This document shows positions 1-13,900 of a DNA stretch of 64,000 bases, piece by piece. The position numbers were made by a program, and so were the translations under genes. Under the pieces are notes generated by a model. That model was not told the origin of the DNA. It made no database searches and saw only the letters and a program-made list of their open reading frames with translations. Origin of the DNA: Loripinus fragilis (lineage: Eukaryota; Mollusca; Bivalvia; Lucinida; Lucinidae); NCBI GenBank assembly GCA_964019695.1, contig OZ026525.1, positions 85,880,279 through 85,944,278 of the forward strand, in the 5' to 3' direction. Position 1 is the first letter of the stretch; every line of letters begins with the position of its first letter.

Positions 1-195
1 TCTTGTGTTTGTTATGCCTTTTGTGCGTCTGTTTATTTATGTCTAGTGGTCACCTGCTGGGTAAGGGCTGACCTCTTGGCTCTCGTTTGAGGCTTATAAC
101 TGTGCGTTTGTCACTTTCCCATTGGTATCCTGGGTCAGGTGTGGTACTTGATTGCTTCGATTCCTGATCTTTGCACCCTTACTTACTTTCAATAG
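1..195 (+). mobile_element. Naiad-like retroelement, 3'-end fragment (family A)
   Basis: This stretch matches the last ~190 bases of the long Naiad copy that ends near 33752, including the phrases ggtcacctgctgg, gggctgacctcttggctctc and gattcctgatctttgcacc, and the terminal cttactttac-like tail. It enters the window from the left, so its 5' extent is unknown. No coding sequence is present in it. Confidence 0.85.
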
Positions 196-622
196 ACTAG
201 GCCCATTAATTTCACACAACTTGTTAAACAGCAATTTGTCAAGCCTGACCAAGATTGTGATCGAATGATATTTGCATGGAACAAAACAGGGCTTCTCGCA
301 ATTAAGCTCATTTATTACACATGTATTTTAATCAGTTTAGACCAAGAATTTGCAAAGCTTGACCAGAGACCCAGATCAGGCCAAGAATGTTGATCCTGAT
401 ATGAATTAGTTTGCTGCGTATAAGCAATATTTTGACCGTGGTCTAAATTAAGATGCCACCTTGTCTATAAGAAATGACAGTTTAAAGATATTGTAAATCC
501 AGTAACCTAATTAATTAATGATTATTTAAAATTATCAAATAATAATAATAATAATAATAATAATAATTATGATGATGATAATAATAATAATAAGAAGTAG
601 ACTGCAGTTGATAGTACATCAT
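196..622. other. Non-coding, with an AAT microsatellite
   Basis: No open frame or splice-bounded exon is apparent. The stretch from about 536 to 597 is an (AAT)n/(ATA)n microsatellite interrupted by gatgatgat. Confidence 0.6.
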
Positions 623-1250
623 ATACCCGCTTTTATCTTTGGCCGTGACTTTGGGTTTACACAAAATATAGACCAATATCCTCTACATCATGTGCTATAG
701 TCACTTGCAAAGTTTGAAGTTGATATATCAATCTGTTAGGAGGAGATGCATTTACAAGAAAATTCATTATTTGACCTTTGACCTTGGTATCAAGGTCACA
801 TTGAATATTGCCTTTTACATCATAAGATCTATGCACCTGCAACGTTTGAAGCTGCTACGCCCAAAGGTTAAGGAGCAGATGCATTTACAAAAAAATACAT
901 TATTTGACCTTAACCATGGGTTGGGGTCAAGGTCATATGAGATGTTGCCCAGCACCTTCTACATCATGGACATATGCAATTTCAAAGTTTAATGTTGCTA
1001 TGTCTAACGGTTAAGGAGATGCATTTACAAAAATATAGTATTTGATTTCACTATCAGGTTCAATCTCAAACAATTTGTAGCCCAGTACCCTCTACAGCAT
1101 GTGACCTATGTAAATGTAAATGCATTTACAAGAAAATACATTGTTTGACCTTGACCTTGGGTCAAGGTTACCCAAAAGGTAGCCCAGCATGTAGAGGGCC
1201 TCTACATTATGTGACCTATGCACATTGTGAGCTTCCTGTCAGCTTTAGTT
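623..1250. repeat. Partial TIR-type element with internal tandem repeats
   Basis: It starts with atacccgctttt at 623-634, identical to the terminal inverted repeat of the complete element at 59586-60839. It then carries degenerate copies of the same ~130-bp internal unit (taaatgcatttacaagaaaa, gtagcccagtaccctctaca, tgacctatgcac). The far terminus (aaaagcgggtat) is absent, so the copy is truncated near 1250. Confidence 0.7.
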
Positions 1251-1264
1251 GTGGGAATATATGT

Positions 1265-1420
1265 ATTCCTACAGGAGTGGGGCCCCCAGGGGTTTTGGGG
1301 ATCTGGGGAGAATGGCTATTTATTTTCAGGGAGCTGGGGAGCACTGGTAATTATTTTCAGGGATTTAGGGAGCAAACTCATAGTTTTGGGGATTTAGGGA
1401 GCCCTGCAGAAAAGTAAAAA
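1265..1420 (+). repeat. G-rich dispersed repeat (gggagctggggagc type)
   Basis: Short reiterated phrases such as ttttcagggagctgggga, ttcagggatttagggagc and ggggatttagggagc recur here. The complement of this family flanks the Naiad copy at 56.9-58.4 kb (gctccccaaatcc, ctccctaaaat). The open frame over this stretch is low complexity and not a gene. Confidence 0.6.
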
Positions 1421-1931
1421 TAAAAATCTCACCTTAAAGGAAAAGCCTTCATTTCGTTTGATTTAAAAAAATATCTTTGGCTTCTGGGGAAGCCCCCAGA
1501 CCTGCCTTGGAAAATCTAAATGTATTTACTTTCGTGCTAACATGCTAATCTGGAATGGTATTGGTGAGTGGTAAAAGATATGACGAATATTTTTTACTAT
1601 TATGGAAAATTATCTTCAAAATTGTTGATCTTAAGGTTGATAATAACGTATTTTGGAACACTCAGAATGCGCCAGATTGCACAATTTTTATAAACAAAAA
1701 TCAGGACCCCCCTTGCACAAATTTGAATCCACATCCTTACTGGGTTATCTATGCGCCTGGTATGTAATATTTAATATTTGATTTAAAAAGGGAAAAGCCT
1801 CGATTTTTTTTTCATTTCTTTAGCTTCGGTGGGGGGAGGATTGATCCCATTACCCCCCCCCCCCCTTGTAAAATTTGAACGTATTTATATCTGGATTGAT
1901 ATTGGATAATAATATGGCACAAAATTTGGGT
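1421..1931. other. Non-coding, no recognised feature
   Basis: AT-rich sequence with a poly-C run at 1851-1864. Short frames here lack any recognisable domain. Confidence 0.5.
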
Positions 1932-4900
1932 TGCGCAGATGCGAAGGTAGGTCAGTTTAGCTTCTTCACACTTCAGAGAGTGAGTATAAAGTAATGACAG
2001 ACTGCGCAGAAGCAAAGGTAGGTCAGTTCAGCTTCTACACGTTTCAGAGAGTGAGTATAAAGTGCTGACAGACTGTGCATATGCAAATTGGTCAGTTCAG
2101 CTTTTACACATTTCAGAGAGTGAGTATAAAGTGCTGACATACCGCTCTGATGCGAATGCTGATCAGTTCAGCTTCTACACGTTTCAGAGAGTGAGTATAA
2201 GTGCTGACATAACGTGCAGATGCGAATGCTGGTCAGTTCAGCTTCTAAACGTTTCAGAGAGTGAGTATAAAAGGATGACAGACTGTGCAGATGCGTAGGT
2301 AGGTCAGTTCAGCTTCTACAAATTTCAGAGAGTGAGTATAAAGTGATGACAGACTGCGCGGATGCGAAGGTAGATCAGTTTAGCTTCTAAACATTTCAGA
2401 GAATGAGTATAAAGTTGTGACAGACTGTGCAGATGCAAAGGTAGGTCAGTTCAGCTTCTACACAATACAGAGAGTGAGTATAAAGTGCTGACAGAGTGTG
2501 CAAATGCGAAGGTAGGTCAGTTCAGCTTCTACACATTTCAGAGAGTGAGTATAAAGTAATGACAGACTGCGCAGATGGGAAGGTAGATCAGGTCAGCTTC
2601 TACACATTTCAGAGAGTGAGTATAAAGTGCTGACAGACTGTGAAGATGCGAAGGTTGGTCAGTTCAGCTTCTATACATTTTAGAGAGTAAGTATAAAGTC
2701 CTGCCAGACTGCGCAGATGCAAAAGTAGGTCAGTTCAGCTTCTACACATTTCAGAGAGTGAGTATAAAGTGATGACAGACTGTGAAGATGCGAAGGTTGG
2801 TCGGTTCAGCTTTTACACATTTCGGAGAGTGAGTATAAAGTGCTGACAGACTGTGCAGATGCAAAGATAGGTCAGTTCAGCTTCTACACATTATAGAGAG
2901 TGACTATAAAGCGATGACAGACTGTGCAGATGCAAATGTAGGTCAGTTCAGCTTCTACACATTTCAGAGAGTGGGTATAAAGTACTGACAGACGGCACAG
3001 ATGCAAAGGTTAGTCAGTTCAGCTTCTACACATTTCAGAGAGTGGGTATAAAGAGCTGACAGACTGTGCAGATGCAAAGATAGGTCAGTTCAGCTTCTAC
3101 ATATTTCAGAGAGTGAGTATAAAGAGCTGAAAGACTGCGCAGATGCGAAGGTAGGTCAGTTTAGCTTCTACACATTACAGAATGTGAGTATAAAGTTATG
3201 GAAGACTGTGAAGATGCGAAGGTATGTCAGTTCAGCTTCTACATGTTTCAGAGAGTGTGTATAAAGTGCTGACAGACTGTGCAGATAAAAAGGTAGGTCA
3301 GTTCAGCTTCTACACATTTCAGAGAGTGAGTATAAAGTGCTGACAGACTGTGCAGATGCGAAGGCTGGTCAGGTCAGCTTCTACACATTTCAGAGAGTAA
3401 GTATAAAGTGCTGACAGACTGTGCAGATGCGAAGGTAGGTCAGTTCAGCTTTAACATATTTCAGATAGTGAGTATAAAGTGGTGACAGACTGCGCAGATG
3501 CGAAGGTAGGTCAGTTCAGCTTCTACACATTTCAGAGAGTGAGTATAAAGTGCTGACAGACTGTGAATATGCGAAAGGAGGTCAATTCAGGTTCTACACA
3601 TTTCAGAGAGTGAGTATAAAGTGCTGACAGACTGTGCAGATGCGAATTTGGTCAGTTCAGTTTCTAAACATTTCAGAGAGTTAGTATAAAGTGCTGACAG
3701 ACTGTGCAGATGCGAATTTGATCAGTTTAGTTTCTACACATTTCAGAGAGTGAGTATAAAGTGCTGACAGACTGGGTAGATGTGAAGGTAGGTCAGTTCA
3801 GCTTCTACATATTTCAGAGAGTGTGTATAAAGTGCTGACATACTGTGTAGATGCGAAGGTAGGTCAGTGCAACCTTACACATTTCAGAGAGTGTGTATAA
3901 GGTGCTGACATATTGCGCAGATGCGAAGGTTGGTAGCTTCAGCTTCTATACATTTCAGAGAGCGAATATAAAGTGATGACAGGCTTCGCAGATAAAAAAA
4001 ATGGTCAGCTCAGATTCTTCACATTTCAGAGAGTGAGTATAAAGTGCTGACAGACTTCACAGATGCGAAGGTTAGTCAGTTAAGCTTCTACACATTTCAG
4101 AGAGTGAGTATAAAATGCTGACACACTGCGCAGATACGAAGTTAGGTCAGTTCATCTTCTACACAATACAGATAGTGAGTATAAAGTGCTGACAGACTGC
4201 GCAGATGCGAAGGTTGGTCAGCTTACCTTCTACATGTTTCAGAGAGTGAGTATAAAGTGCTGACAGACTGCGCAGATGAGAAGGATAGTCAGTTCAGCTT
4301 CTACACATTTCAGAGGGTGAGTATAAAGTGATGACAGACTGCGCAGACGCGAAGGTAGGTCAGTTTATTTTCTACACATTTTAGAGAGTTAGTATAAAGT
4401 GCTGAGATACTGCGCAGATGCGACGGTTAATCATTTTGGCTTCTACATATTTCAGAGAGTGAGTATAAAGTGCTGACATACTGCGCAGATGCGACGGTTA
4501 ATCATTTTGGCTTCTACACATTTCAGAGAGTGAGTATAAAGTGCTGACAGACTGCGCTGGTGCGAAGGTTAGTCAGTTAAGCTTCTACACATTTCAGCGT
4601 GTGAGTATAAAGTGCTGACAGACTGCGCAGATAAAAAGGTTAGTCAGTTCAGCTTCTAAACCTTTCAGAGAGTGAGTATAAAGTGCTGACAGACAGCGCA
4701 GATGCGAAGGTAGGTCAGTTTAGCTTCTACACATTTCAGAGAGTGAGTATAAAGTGATGAAAGACTGTGCAGATGAGAAGGTTAGTAAGTTCAGCTTCTA
4801 CACATTTCAAAGGGTGAGTATAAAGTGCTGACAGACTGCGCAGATAAAAAGGTTAGTCAGTTCAGCTTCTAAACCTTTCAGAGAGTAAGTATAAAGTGCT

Positions 4901-7900
4901 GACAGACAGCGCAGATGCGAAGGTAGGTCAGTTTAGCTTCTACATGTTTCAGAGAGTGAGAATAAAGTGATGAAAGACTGTGCAGATGAGAAGGTTAGTA
5001 AGTTCAGCTTCTACACATTTCAAAGGGTGAGTATAAAGTGCTGATAGAATGTGCAGTGCGAAGATTGGTCAGTTCAGCTTCTACACATTTCAAAGAGAGA
5101 GAATAAAGTGCTGACAGACTGCACAGATGCATAGGTAGGTCAGTTCAGCTTCTACATATTTAAGTGAGTGAGTATAAAATGCTGACATACTGCGCAGATG
5201 TGAAGGTAGGTCAGTTCAGCTTCTACACGTTTCAGAGAGTGAGTATAAAGTGATGACAGACTGCGCAGATGCAAAGGTAGGTCAGTTCAGCTTCTACACA
5301 TTTCAGAGAGTGGCTATAAAGTGATGACAGACTGCGCAGATGCAAAGGTAGGTCAGTTCAGATTCTACACATTTTAGTGAGTGAGTATAATGTGCTGACA
5401 GACTGCGCAGATGCGATGGTAGGTCAGTTCAGCTTCTACACGTTTCAGAGAGTGGGTATAAAATGATGACAGACTGTGCAGACGCGAAGGCAGGTCATTT
5501 CATTTTCTAATCAATTCAGAGAGTGAGTATAAAGTGCTGACATACTGCGCAGATGGGAAGGTTAGTCAGTTTAGCTTTTACACTTTTCCGAGAGTGAGTA
5601 TAAAGTGCTGTCAGACTGCGCAGATGTAAAGGTAGGTCAGTTAAGCTTCTACACATTTCAGAGGGTGAGTATAATGTTCTGACAGACTGCGCAGATGCGA
5701 ATTTGGTCATTTCAGCTTCTACACATTTCAGAGAGTGAGTAAAAAGTCAGTTCAGTTCAGCTTTTACACATTTAAATGAGTGAGTATAATATGCTGACAT
5801 ACTGCGCAGATGTGAAGGTAGGTCAGTTTAGCTTCTACACATTTCAAAGAGAGAGTATAAAGTGCTGACACACTGCGCAGATGCGAAGGTTGGTCAGCTT
5901 ACCTTCTACATGTTTCAGAGAGTGAGTATTAAGTGCTGACAGATTGCGCAGATGAGAAGGATAGTCAGTTCAGCTTCTACACATTTCAGAGGGTGAGTAT
6001 AAAGTGATGACAGACTGCGCAGACGCGAAGGTAGGTCAGTTTATTTTCTACACATTTTAGAGAGTTAGTATAAAGTGCTGAGATACTGCGCAGATGCGAC
6101 GGTTAATCATTTTGGCTTCTACATATTTCAGAGAGTGAGTATAAAGTGCTGACATACTGCGCAGATGCGACGGTTAATCATTTTGGCTTCTACACATTTC
6201 AGAGAGTGAGTATAAAGTGCTGACAGACTGCGCAGGTGCGAAGGTTAGTCAGTTAAGCTTCTACACATTTCAGCGTGTGAGTATAAAGTGCTGACAGACT
6301 GCGCAGATAAAAAGGTTAGTCAGTTCAGCTTCTAAACCTTTCAGAGAGTGAGTATAAAGTGCTGACAGACAGCGCAGATGCGAAGGTAGGTCAGTTCAGC
6401 TTCTACACATTTCAGAGAGTGAGTATAAAGTGATGAAAGACTGTGCAGATGAGAAGGTTAGTAAGTTCAGCTTCTACACATTTCAAAGGGTGAGTATAAA
6501 GTGCTGACAGACTGCGCAGATAAAAAGGTTAGTCAGTTCAGCTTCTAAACCTTTCAGAGAGTAAGTATAAAGTGCTGACAGACAGCGCAGATGCGAAGGT
6601 AGGTCAGTTTAGCTTCTACATGTTTCAGAGAGTGAGAATAAAGTGATGAAAGACTGTGCAGATGAGAAGGTTAGTAAGTTCAGCTTCTACACATTTCAAA
6701 GGGTGAGTATAAAGTGCTGATAGAATGTGCAGTGCGAAGATTGGTCAGTTCAGCTTCTACACATTTCAAAGAGAGAGAATAAAGTGCTGACAGACTGCAC
6801 AGATGCATAGGTAGGTCAGTTCAGCTTCTACATATTTAAGTGAGTGAGTATAAAATGCTGACATACTGCGCAGATGTGAAGGTAGGTCAGTTCAGCTTCT
6901 ACACGTTTCAGAGAGTGAGTATAAAGTGATGACAGACTGCGCAGATCCAAAGGTAGGTCAGTTCAGCTTCTACACATTTCAGAGAGTGGCTATAAAGTGA
7001 TGACAGACTGCGCAGATGCAAAGGTAGGTCAGTTCAGATTCTACACATTTTAGTGAGTGAGTATAATGTGCTGACAGACTGCGCAGATGCGATGGTAGGT
7101 CAGTTCAGCTTCTACACGTTTCAGAGAGTGGGTATAAAATGATGACAGACTGTGCAGACGCGAAGGCAGGTCATTTCATTTTCTAATCAATTCAGAGAGT
7201 GAGTATAAAATGCTGACATACTGCGCAGATGGGAAGGTTAGTCAGTTTAGCTTTTACACTTTTCAGAGAGTGAGTATAAAGTGCTGTCAGACTGCGCAGA
7301 TGTAAAGGTAGGTCAGTTAAGCTTCTACACATTTCAGAGGGTGAGTATAATGTTCTGACAGACTGCGCAGATGCGAATTTGGTCATTTCAGCTTCTACAC
7401 ATTTCAGAGAGTGAGTAAAAAGTCAGTTCAGTTCAGCTTTTACACATTTAAATGAGTGAGTATAATATGCTGACATACTGCGCAGATGTGAAGGTAGGTC
7501 AGTTTAGCTTCTACACATTTCAAAGAGAGAGTATAAAGTGCTGACACACTGCGCAGATGCGAAGGTTGGTAAGTTCAGTTTCTACACATTTCAGAGAGTG
7601 AGTATAAAGTGCTGACAGTCTGCGCAAATGCGACTGTAGGTCAGTTCAGCCTCTACAAATTTCAGAGAAGGAGTATAAAGTAATGACAGACTGCGCAGAT
7701 GCAAAGGTAGGTCAGTTCAGCTTCTACACATATCAGAGAGTGAGTAGTAAGGGCTGACAGACTGCGCAGACGCAAAGGTAGGTCAGTTCAGCTTCTACAC
7801 ATTTCAGAGAGTTAGTATGAAAAGCTGACCGACTGCGCAGACGCAAAGGAAGGTCAGTTCAGTTTCTACATATTTCAGAGAGTGAGCATATAGTGATGAC

Positions 7901-10900
7901 AGACTGCGCCGATGCGAAGGTAGGTCAGTTCAGTTTTTCCACAATTCAGAGAGTGTGTATAAAGTGATGACAGACTGCGCAGATGTAAAAGTAGGTCAGT
8001 TCAGCTTCCACACATTTCAGAATGAAAGTATAAAGTGCTGACAGATTGCGCAGATGCGAAGGTAGGTCAGTTCAGCTTCTAAACATTTCAGAGAGTGAGT
8101 ATAAAGTGACGACAGACTGCGCAGATGCGGAGGTAGGTCAGTTCAGCTTCTAAACATTTAGAGAGTGAGAATAAAGTGACGACAGACTGGGCAGATGCGA
8201 AGGTAGGTCAGTTCAGTTTCTACACATTTCAGAGAGTGAGTATAAACTGCTACCAGGCTGCGCAGATGAGAAATAGGCCAGTTCAGCTTCTACACATTTC
8301 TGTGAGTGAGTATATAGTGCTGACAGACTGAACAGATGCGAATGTTGGTCAGCTCAGCTTCTACACATTTCAGAGAGTGAGGTTCAAGTGCTGACAGACT
8401 GAGCAGATGCGAAGGTTAGTCAGTTCAGCTTCTACACATTCCAAAGAGTGAGTATAAAGGTCTGACAGACAGCGCAGATGCGAAAATTGGTCAATCAAGC
8501 TACTATACATTTCAAAGAGTAAGTATCAAATGCTGACAGACAACGCAGATGCAAAATATGTCAGTTCAGTATCTACACATTTCAGAAAGTGAGTATAAAG
8601 TGCTGATAGACTGCGCAGATGCAAAGGTAGGTCAGTTCAGCTTCTACACATTTCAGAGAGTGGGTATAAAGTGATGACAGACTGCGCAGATGCAAAGGTA
8701 GGTCAGTTCAGTTTCTACACATTTAAGTGAGTGAGTATAATGTGCTGACAGACTGCGAAGATGCGATGGTAGGTCAGTTCAGCTTCTACACGTTTCAGAG
8801 AGTGGGTATAAAGTGCTGACAAACTGCGCCGATGCAAAGGTAGGTCAGTATAGCTTCTACACAGTTCAGAGAGTGAGTATAAAGTGATGACAGACTGCGC
8901 AGACGCGAAGGTAGGTCAGTTCATTTTCTACACAATTCAGTGAGTGAGTATAAAGTGCTGACATACTGCGCAGATGGGACGGTTAGTCAGTTTACATTTT
9001 ACACTTTTCCGAGAGTGAGTATAAAGTGCTGCTGTCAGACTGCGCAGATGTAAAGGTAGGTCAGTTCAGCTTCTACACATTTCAGAGGGTGAGTATAATG
9101 TTCTGACAGACTGCGCAGACGCAAAGGTAAGTAAGATCAGCTTCTACACATTTCAGAGGGTGAGTATAATGTTCTGACAGACTGCGCAGATGCAAATTAG
9201 GTCATTTCAGCTTCTACACATTTCAGAGAGTGAGTATAAAGTCAGTTCAGTTCAGCTTCTACACATTTAAGTGAGTGAGTATAATATGCTAACATACTGC
9301 GCAGATGTGAAGGTAGGTCAGTTCAACTTCTACACATTTCAAAGAGAGAGTATAAAGTGCTGAAAGACTGAGCAGATGGGAAGGTCGGTCAGTTCAGCTT
9401 CTACACATTTCAGAGGGGAGTATACTGTTCTGACAGACTGCGTAGATGCAAAGGTTGGTCAGTTCAGCTCTAAAACATATCAGAGAGTGGGCATAAAGTG
9501 CTGACAGACTGGGCAGATGAAAAGGTCGGTCAGTTTAGCTTCTACACAATACAGAGTGTAAGTATAAAGTGATGACATACTGCGCAGATGCAAAGGTAGG
9601 TCAGTTCATTTTCTACACACTTCAGAGAGTGAGTATAAAAAGCTGACAGACTGCGCCAATGCGAAGGTAGGTCAGTTCAGTTTCTCCACAATTCAGAGAG
9701 TGTGTATAAAGTGATGACAGACTGCGCAGATGCCAAGGTAGGTCAGTTCAGCTTCTACACATTTCAGAGAGTTAGTATAAAGTAACGACAGACTGGGCAG
9801 ATGCGAAGGTAGGTCAGTTCAGTTTCTACACATTTCAGAGAGTGCGTATAAACTGCTACCAGGCTGCGCAGATGAGAAATAGGCCAGTTCAGCTTCTACA
9901 CATTTCAGAGAGTGAGTATATAGTGCTGACAGACTGAACAGATGCGAATGTTTGTCAGCTCAGCTTCTAGACATTTCAGAGAGTGAGGTTAAAGTGCTGA
10001 CAGACTGCGCAGATGCGAAGGTTAGTCATTTCATCTTCCACACATTCCAAAGTGTGAGTATAAAGGGCTGACAGACAGCGCGGATGCGAAAATTGGTCAA
10101 TCAAGCTACTACACATTACAAAGAGTAAGTACCCAATGCTGACAGACAACGAAGATGCAAAAATAGGTCAGTTCAGCATCTACACATTTTAGAGAGTGAG
10201 TATAAAAGGCTGGTAGACAGCGCAGATGCAAAGGTAGGTCAGTTCAGCTTCTACACAATGCAGAGAGTGAGTACAAAAGGCTGATAGACTGCGCAGATGA
10301 GAAATTTGGTCAGCTCAGCTTCTACACGTTTCAGAGAGTGACTATTAAGTTCTGACATACTGCGCATATGCGACGTTTGGTAAGCTCAGCTTCTACACGT
10401 TTAAGAGAGTGAGTATAAAGTGCTGACAGACTGCGCAGATGCAAGTGTTAGTTCAGCTTCTACACATTTCAGAGGGTAAGTATAAAGTGCTGACAGACTG
10501 TGTAGATGCAACAGGTAATCATTTTGGCTTCTACACATTTCAGAGAGTGAGTATAAAGTACTGACAGACTGCACAGGTGCAAAGGTTTGTCAGTTCAGCT
10601 TCTACGCATGTTAGAGAGTGAGTATAAAGTGCTGACAGACTGCGCAGATGCGAAGGTTAGTCAGTTCAGCTTCTTCACATGTCAGAGAGAGAATATAAAG
10701 TGCTGACAGAATGTGCAGACACGAAGGTAGGTCAGTTCAGTTTTTACACATTTCAGAGAGTTAGTATAAAGTGCTGACATACTGCGCAGATGCGATGGGT
10801 AATCATTTTGGCTTCTACACATTTCAGAGAGTGAGCATAAAGTGCTGACAGACTGCGCAGGTGCAAAGGTTAGTCAGTTTAGCTTCAACACATGTCAGAG

Positions 10901-13900
10901 AGTGAGTATAAAATGCTGACAGACTGCGCAGATGCAAAGGTTAGTCAGTTCAGCTTCTACAATTTCAGAGGGTGAGTATAAAGTCAGTTCAGTTCAGCTT
11001 CTACACGTTTAAGTGAGTGAGTATAATATGCTGACATACTGCGCAGATGTGAAGGTATGTCAGTTCAGCTTCTACACATTTCAAAGAGAGAGCATAAAGT
11101 GCTGAAAGACTGAGCAGAGGGGAAGGTCGGTCAATTCAGATTCTACACATTTCAGAGGGTGAGTATAATGTTTTGACAGACTGCGCAGATGCAAAGGTAG
11201 GTCAGTTCAGCTTCAAAACATATCAGAGAGTGAGCATAAAGTGCTGACAGACTGCGCAGATGAAAAGGTCGGTCTGTTTAGCTTCTACACATTTCAGAGA
11301 GAGAGTATAAAGTGATGACAGACTGCGCAGACGCTAAGGTGGGTCAGTTCATTTTCTACACACTTCAGAGAGTAAATATAAAGTGCCGACATACTGCGCA
11401 GATGCGACGGTTAGTCTGTTTAGCTTCTACACATATCAGAGAGTGAGCATAAAGTGCTGACAGACTGGGCAGATGCGAAGGTCGGTAAGTTCAGTTTCTA
11501 CACATTTCAGAGAGTGAGTATAAAGTGCTGACAGACTGCGCAGATGCGACTGTAGGTAAGTTCAGCCTCTACAAATTTCAGACAGGGAGTATAAAGTAGT
11601 GACAGACTGCGCAGATGCAAAGGTAGGTCAGTTCAGCTTCTACACATTTCAGAGAGTGAGTATAAAGTGCTGACAGACTGCGCAGACGCAAAGGTAGGTC
11701 ATTTACGCTTCTACACATTTCAGAGAGTGAGTATAAAAATGTGACAGACTGCGCAGACGCAAAGGTAGGTCAGTTCAGTTTTTACATATTTCAGAGTGTG
11801 AGCATATATTGATGACAAACTGCGCCGATGCGAATGTAGGTCAGTTCAGTTTCTCCACAATTCAGAGAGTGTGTATAAAGTGATGACAGACTGCGTAGAT
11901 GTAAAGGTAGGTCAGTTCAGCTTCTACACATTTCAGAGAGTGAGTATAAAGTGATGAGAGACTGTGCAGATGAGAAGGTTAGTCAGTTCAGCTTCCACAC
12001 ATTTCAGAGAGTGAGTATAAAGTGCTGACACACTGCACAGATGCAAAGATAGGTCAGTTCAGCTTCTACACATTTCAGAGAGTGAGTATAAAGTGATGAC
12101 AGACTGCGTAAACGCGAAGGTAGGTCAAATAATTTTCCACACATTTCAGAGAGTGAGTATAAAGTGATGACATACTGCGCATATGCGAAGTTAGGTCAGT
12201 TCAGTTTCTACACATTTAAGTGAGTAAGTATAATGTGCTGACAGTTCAGCTTCTACACGTTTGAGAGAGTGAGTATAAAGTGATGACAAACTGCGCAGAT
12301 GCGACGGTTAGTCAGTTTAGCTTTTACACTTTTCTGAGAGTGAGTATAAAGTGCTGTCAGACTGCAAAGATGTGATGGTAAGTCAGTTCAGATTCTTCAC
12401 ATTTCAGAGAGTGAGTATATAGTGCTGACAGACTGCGCCGACGCGAAGGTAGGTCTGTTCCGTTTCTTCACATTTCAGAGAGTGAGTATAAAGTGCTACC
12501 AGACTGCGCAGATGAGAAATAAGCCAGTTCAGCTTCTACACATTTCAGAGAGTGAGTATATAGTGCTGACAGACTGAACAGATGCGAATGTTGGCCAGCT
12601 CAGCTTCTACACATTTCAGAGAGTGAGGTTAAAGTGCTGACAGACTGCGCAGATGCGAAGGTTAGTCAGTTCAGCTTCCACACATTCCAAAGAGTGAGTA
12701 TAAAGGTCTGACAGACAGTGTAGATGCGAAAATTGGTCAATCAAGCTACTACACATTTCAAAGAGTAAGTATCAAATGCTGACAGACAACGCAGATGCCA
12801 AAATAGGTCAGTTCAGCATCTACACATTTCAGAGAGTGAGTATAAAAGGCTAATAGATAGCGCAGATGCAAAGGTAGGTCAGTTCAGCTTCTACACAATA
12901 CAGAGAGTGAGTATAAAAAGCTGACAGACTGCGCAGAAGCGAAGTTTGGTCAGCTCAGCTTCTAAACTTTTCAGAGAGTGAATATTAAGTGCTGACATAC
13001 TGCGCATATGCGACGTTAGGTGAGCTTTGCTTCTACACGTGTAAGAGAGTGAGTACAAAGTGCTGACAGACTGCGCAGATGCGAAGGTTAGTCAGTTTAG
13101 CTTCTACACATGTCAGAGAGAGAGTATAAAGTGCTGAGAGAATGTGCAGGTGCGACGGTTAATCATTTTGGCTTCTACACATTTCAGAGAGTGAGTATAA
13201 AGTGCTGACAGACTGTGTAGATGCAAAGGTTAGTCAGTTCAGCTTCTACACATGTCAGAGAGTGAGTATAAAGTGCTGACAGACTGCGCATATGCGAAGG
13301 TTAGTCAGTTCAGCTTCTACGCATTTCAGAGGGTGAGTATAAAGTGTTGACAGACGGTGTAGATGCGAAGGTTAGTCAGTTCAGCTTCTACGCATGTCAG
13401 AGAGAGAGTATAAAGTGCTATCAGACTGCGCTGATGCAAAGGTTAGCCAGTTCAGCTTCTACACATGTCAGAGAGAGAGAGTATAAAGTGCTGACAGAAT
13501 GTGCAGATGCGAAGGTTACTCAGTTCAGCTATTACACATTTCAGGGGTCGAGTATAAAGTGCTGACAGACTGCGCCGATGTGAAGGTAGGTCAGTTCAGC
13601 TTCTACACATTTCAGAGAGTGAGTATAAAGTGCTGACAGACTGCGCCGATGTAAAGGTAGGTCAGTTCAGTTTCAACACATTTCAAAGAGTAAGTATGAA
13701 AATATGACAGGCTGCGCCAATGTGAAGGTAGGTCAGTTCAGCTTCTACACATTTCAGAGAGTGAGTTTAAAGTGCTGACAGACTGCGCAGATGCGAAGGT
13801 TAGTCAGTTCAGCTTCTTCACATTTCAGAGGGTGAGTATAAAGTGCTGACAGACTGCGCCGATGTAAAGGTAGGTCAGTTCAGCTTCTACACATTTCAGA

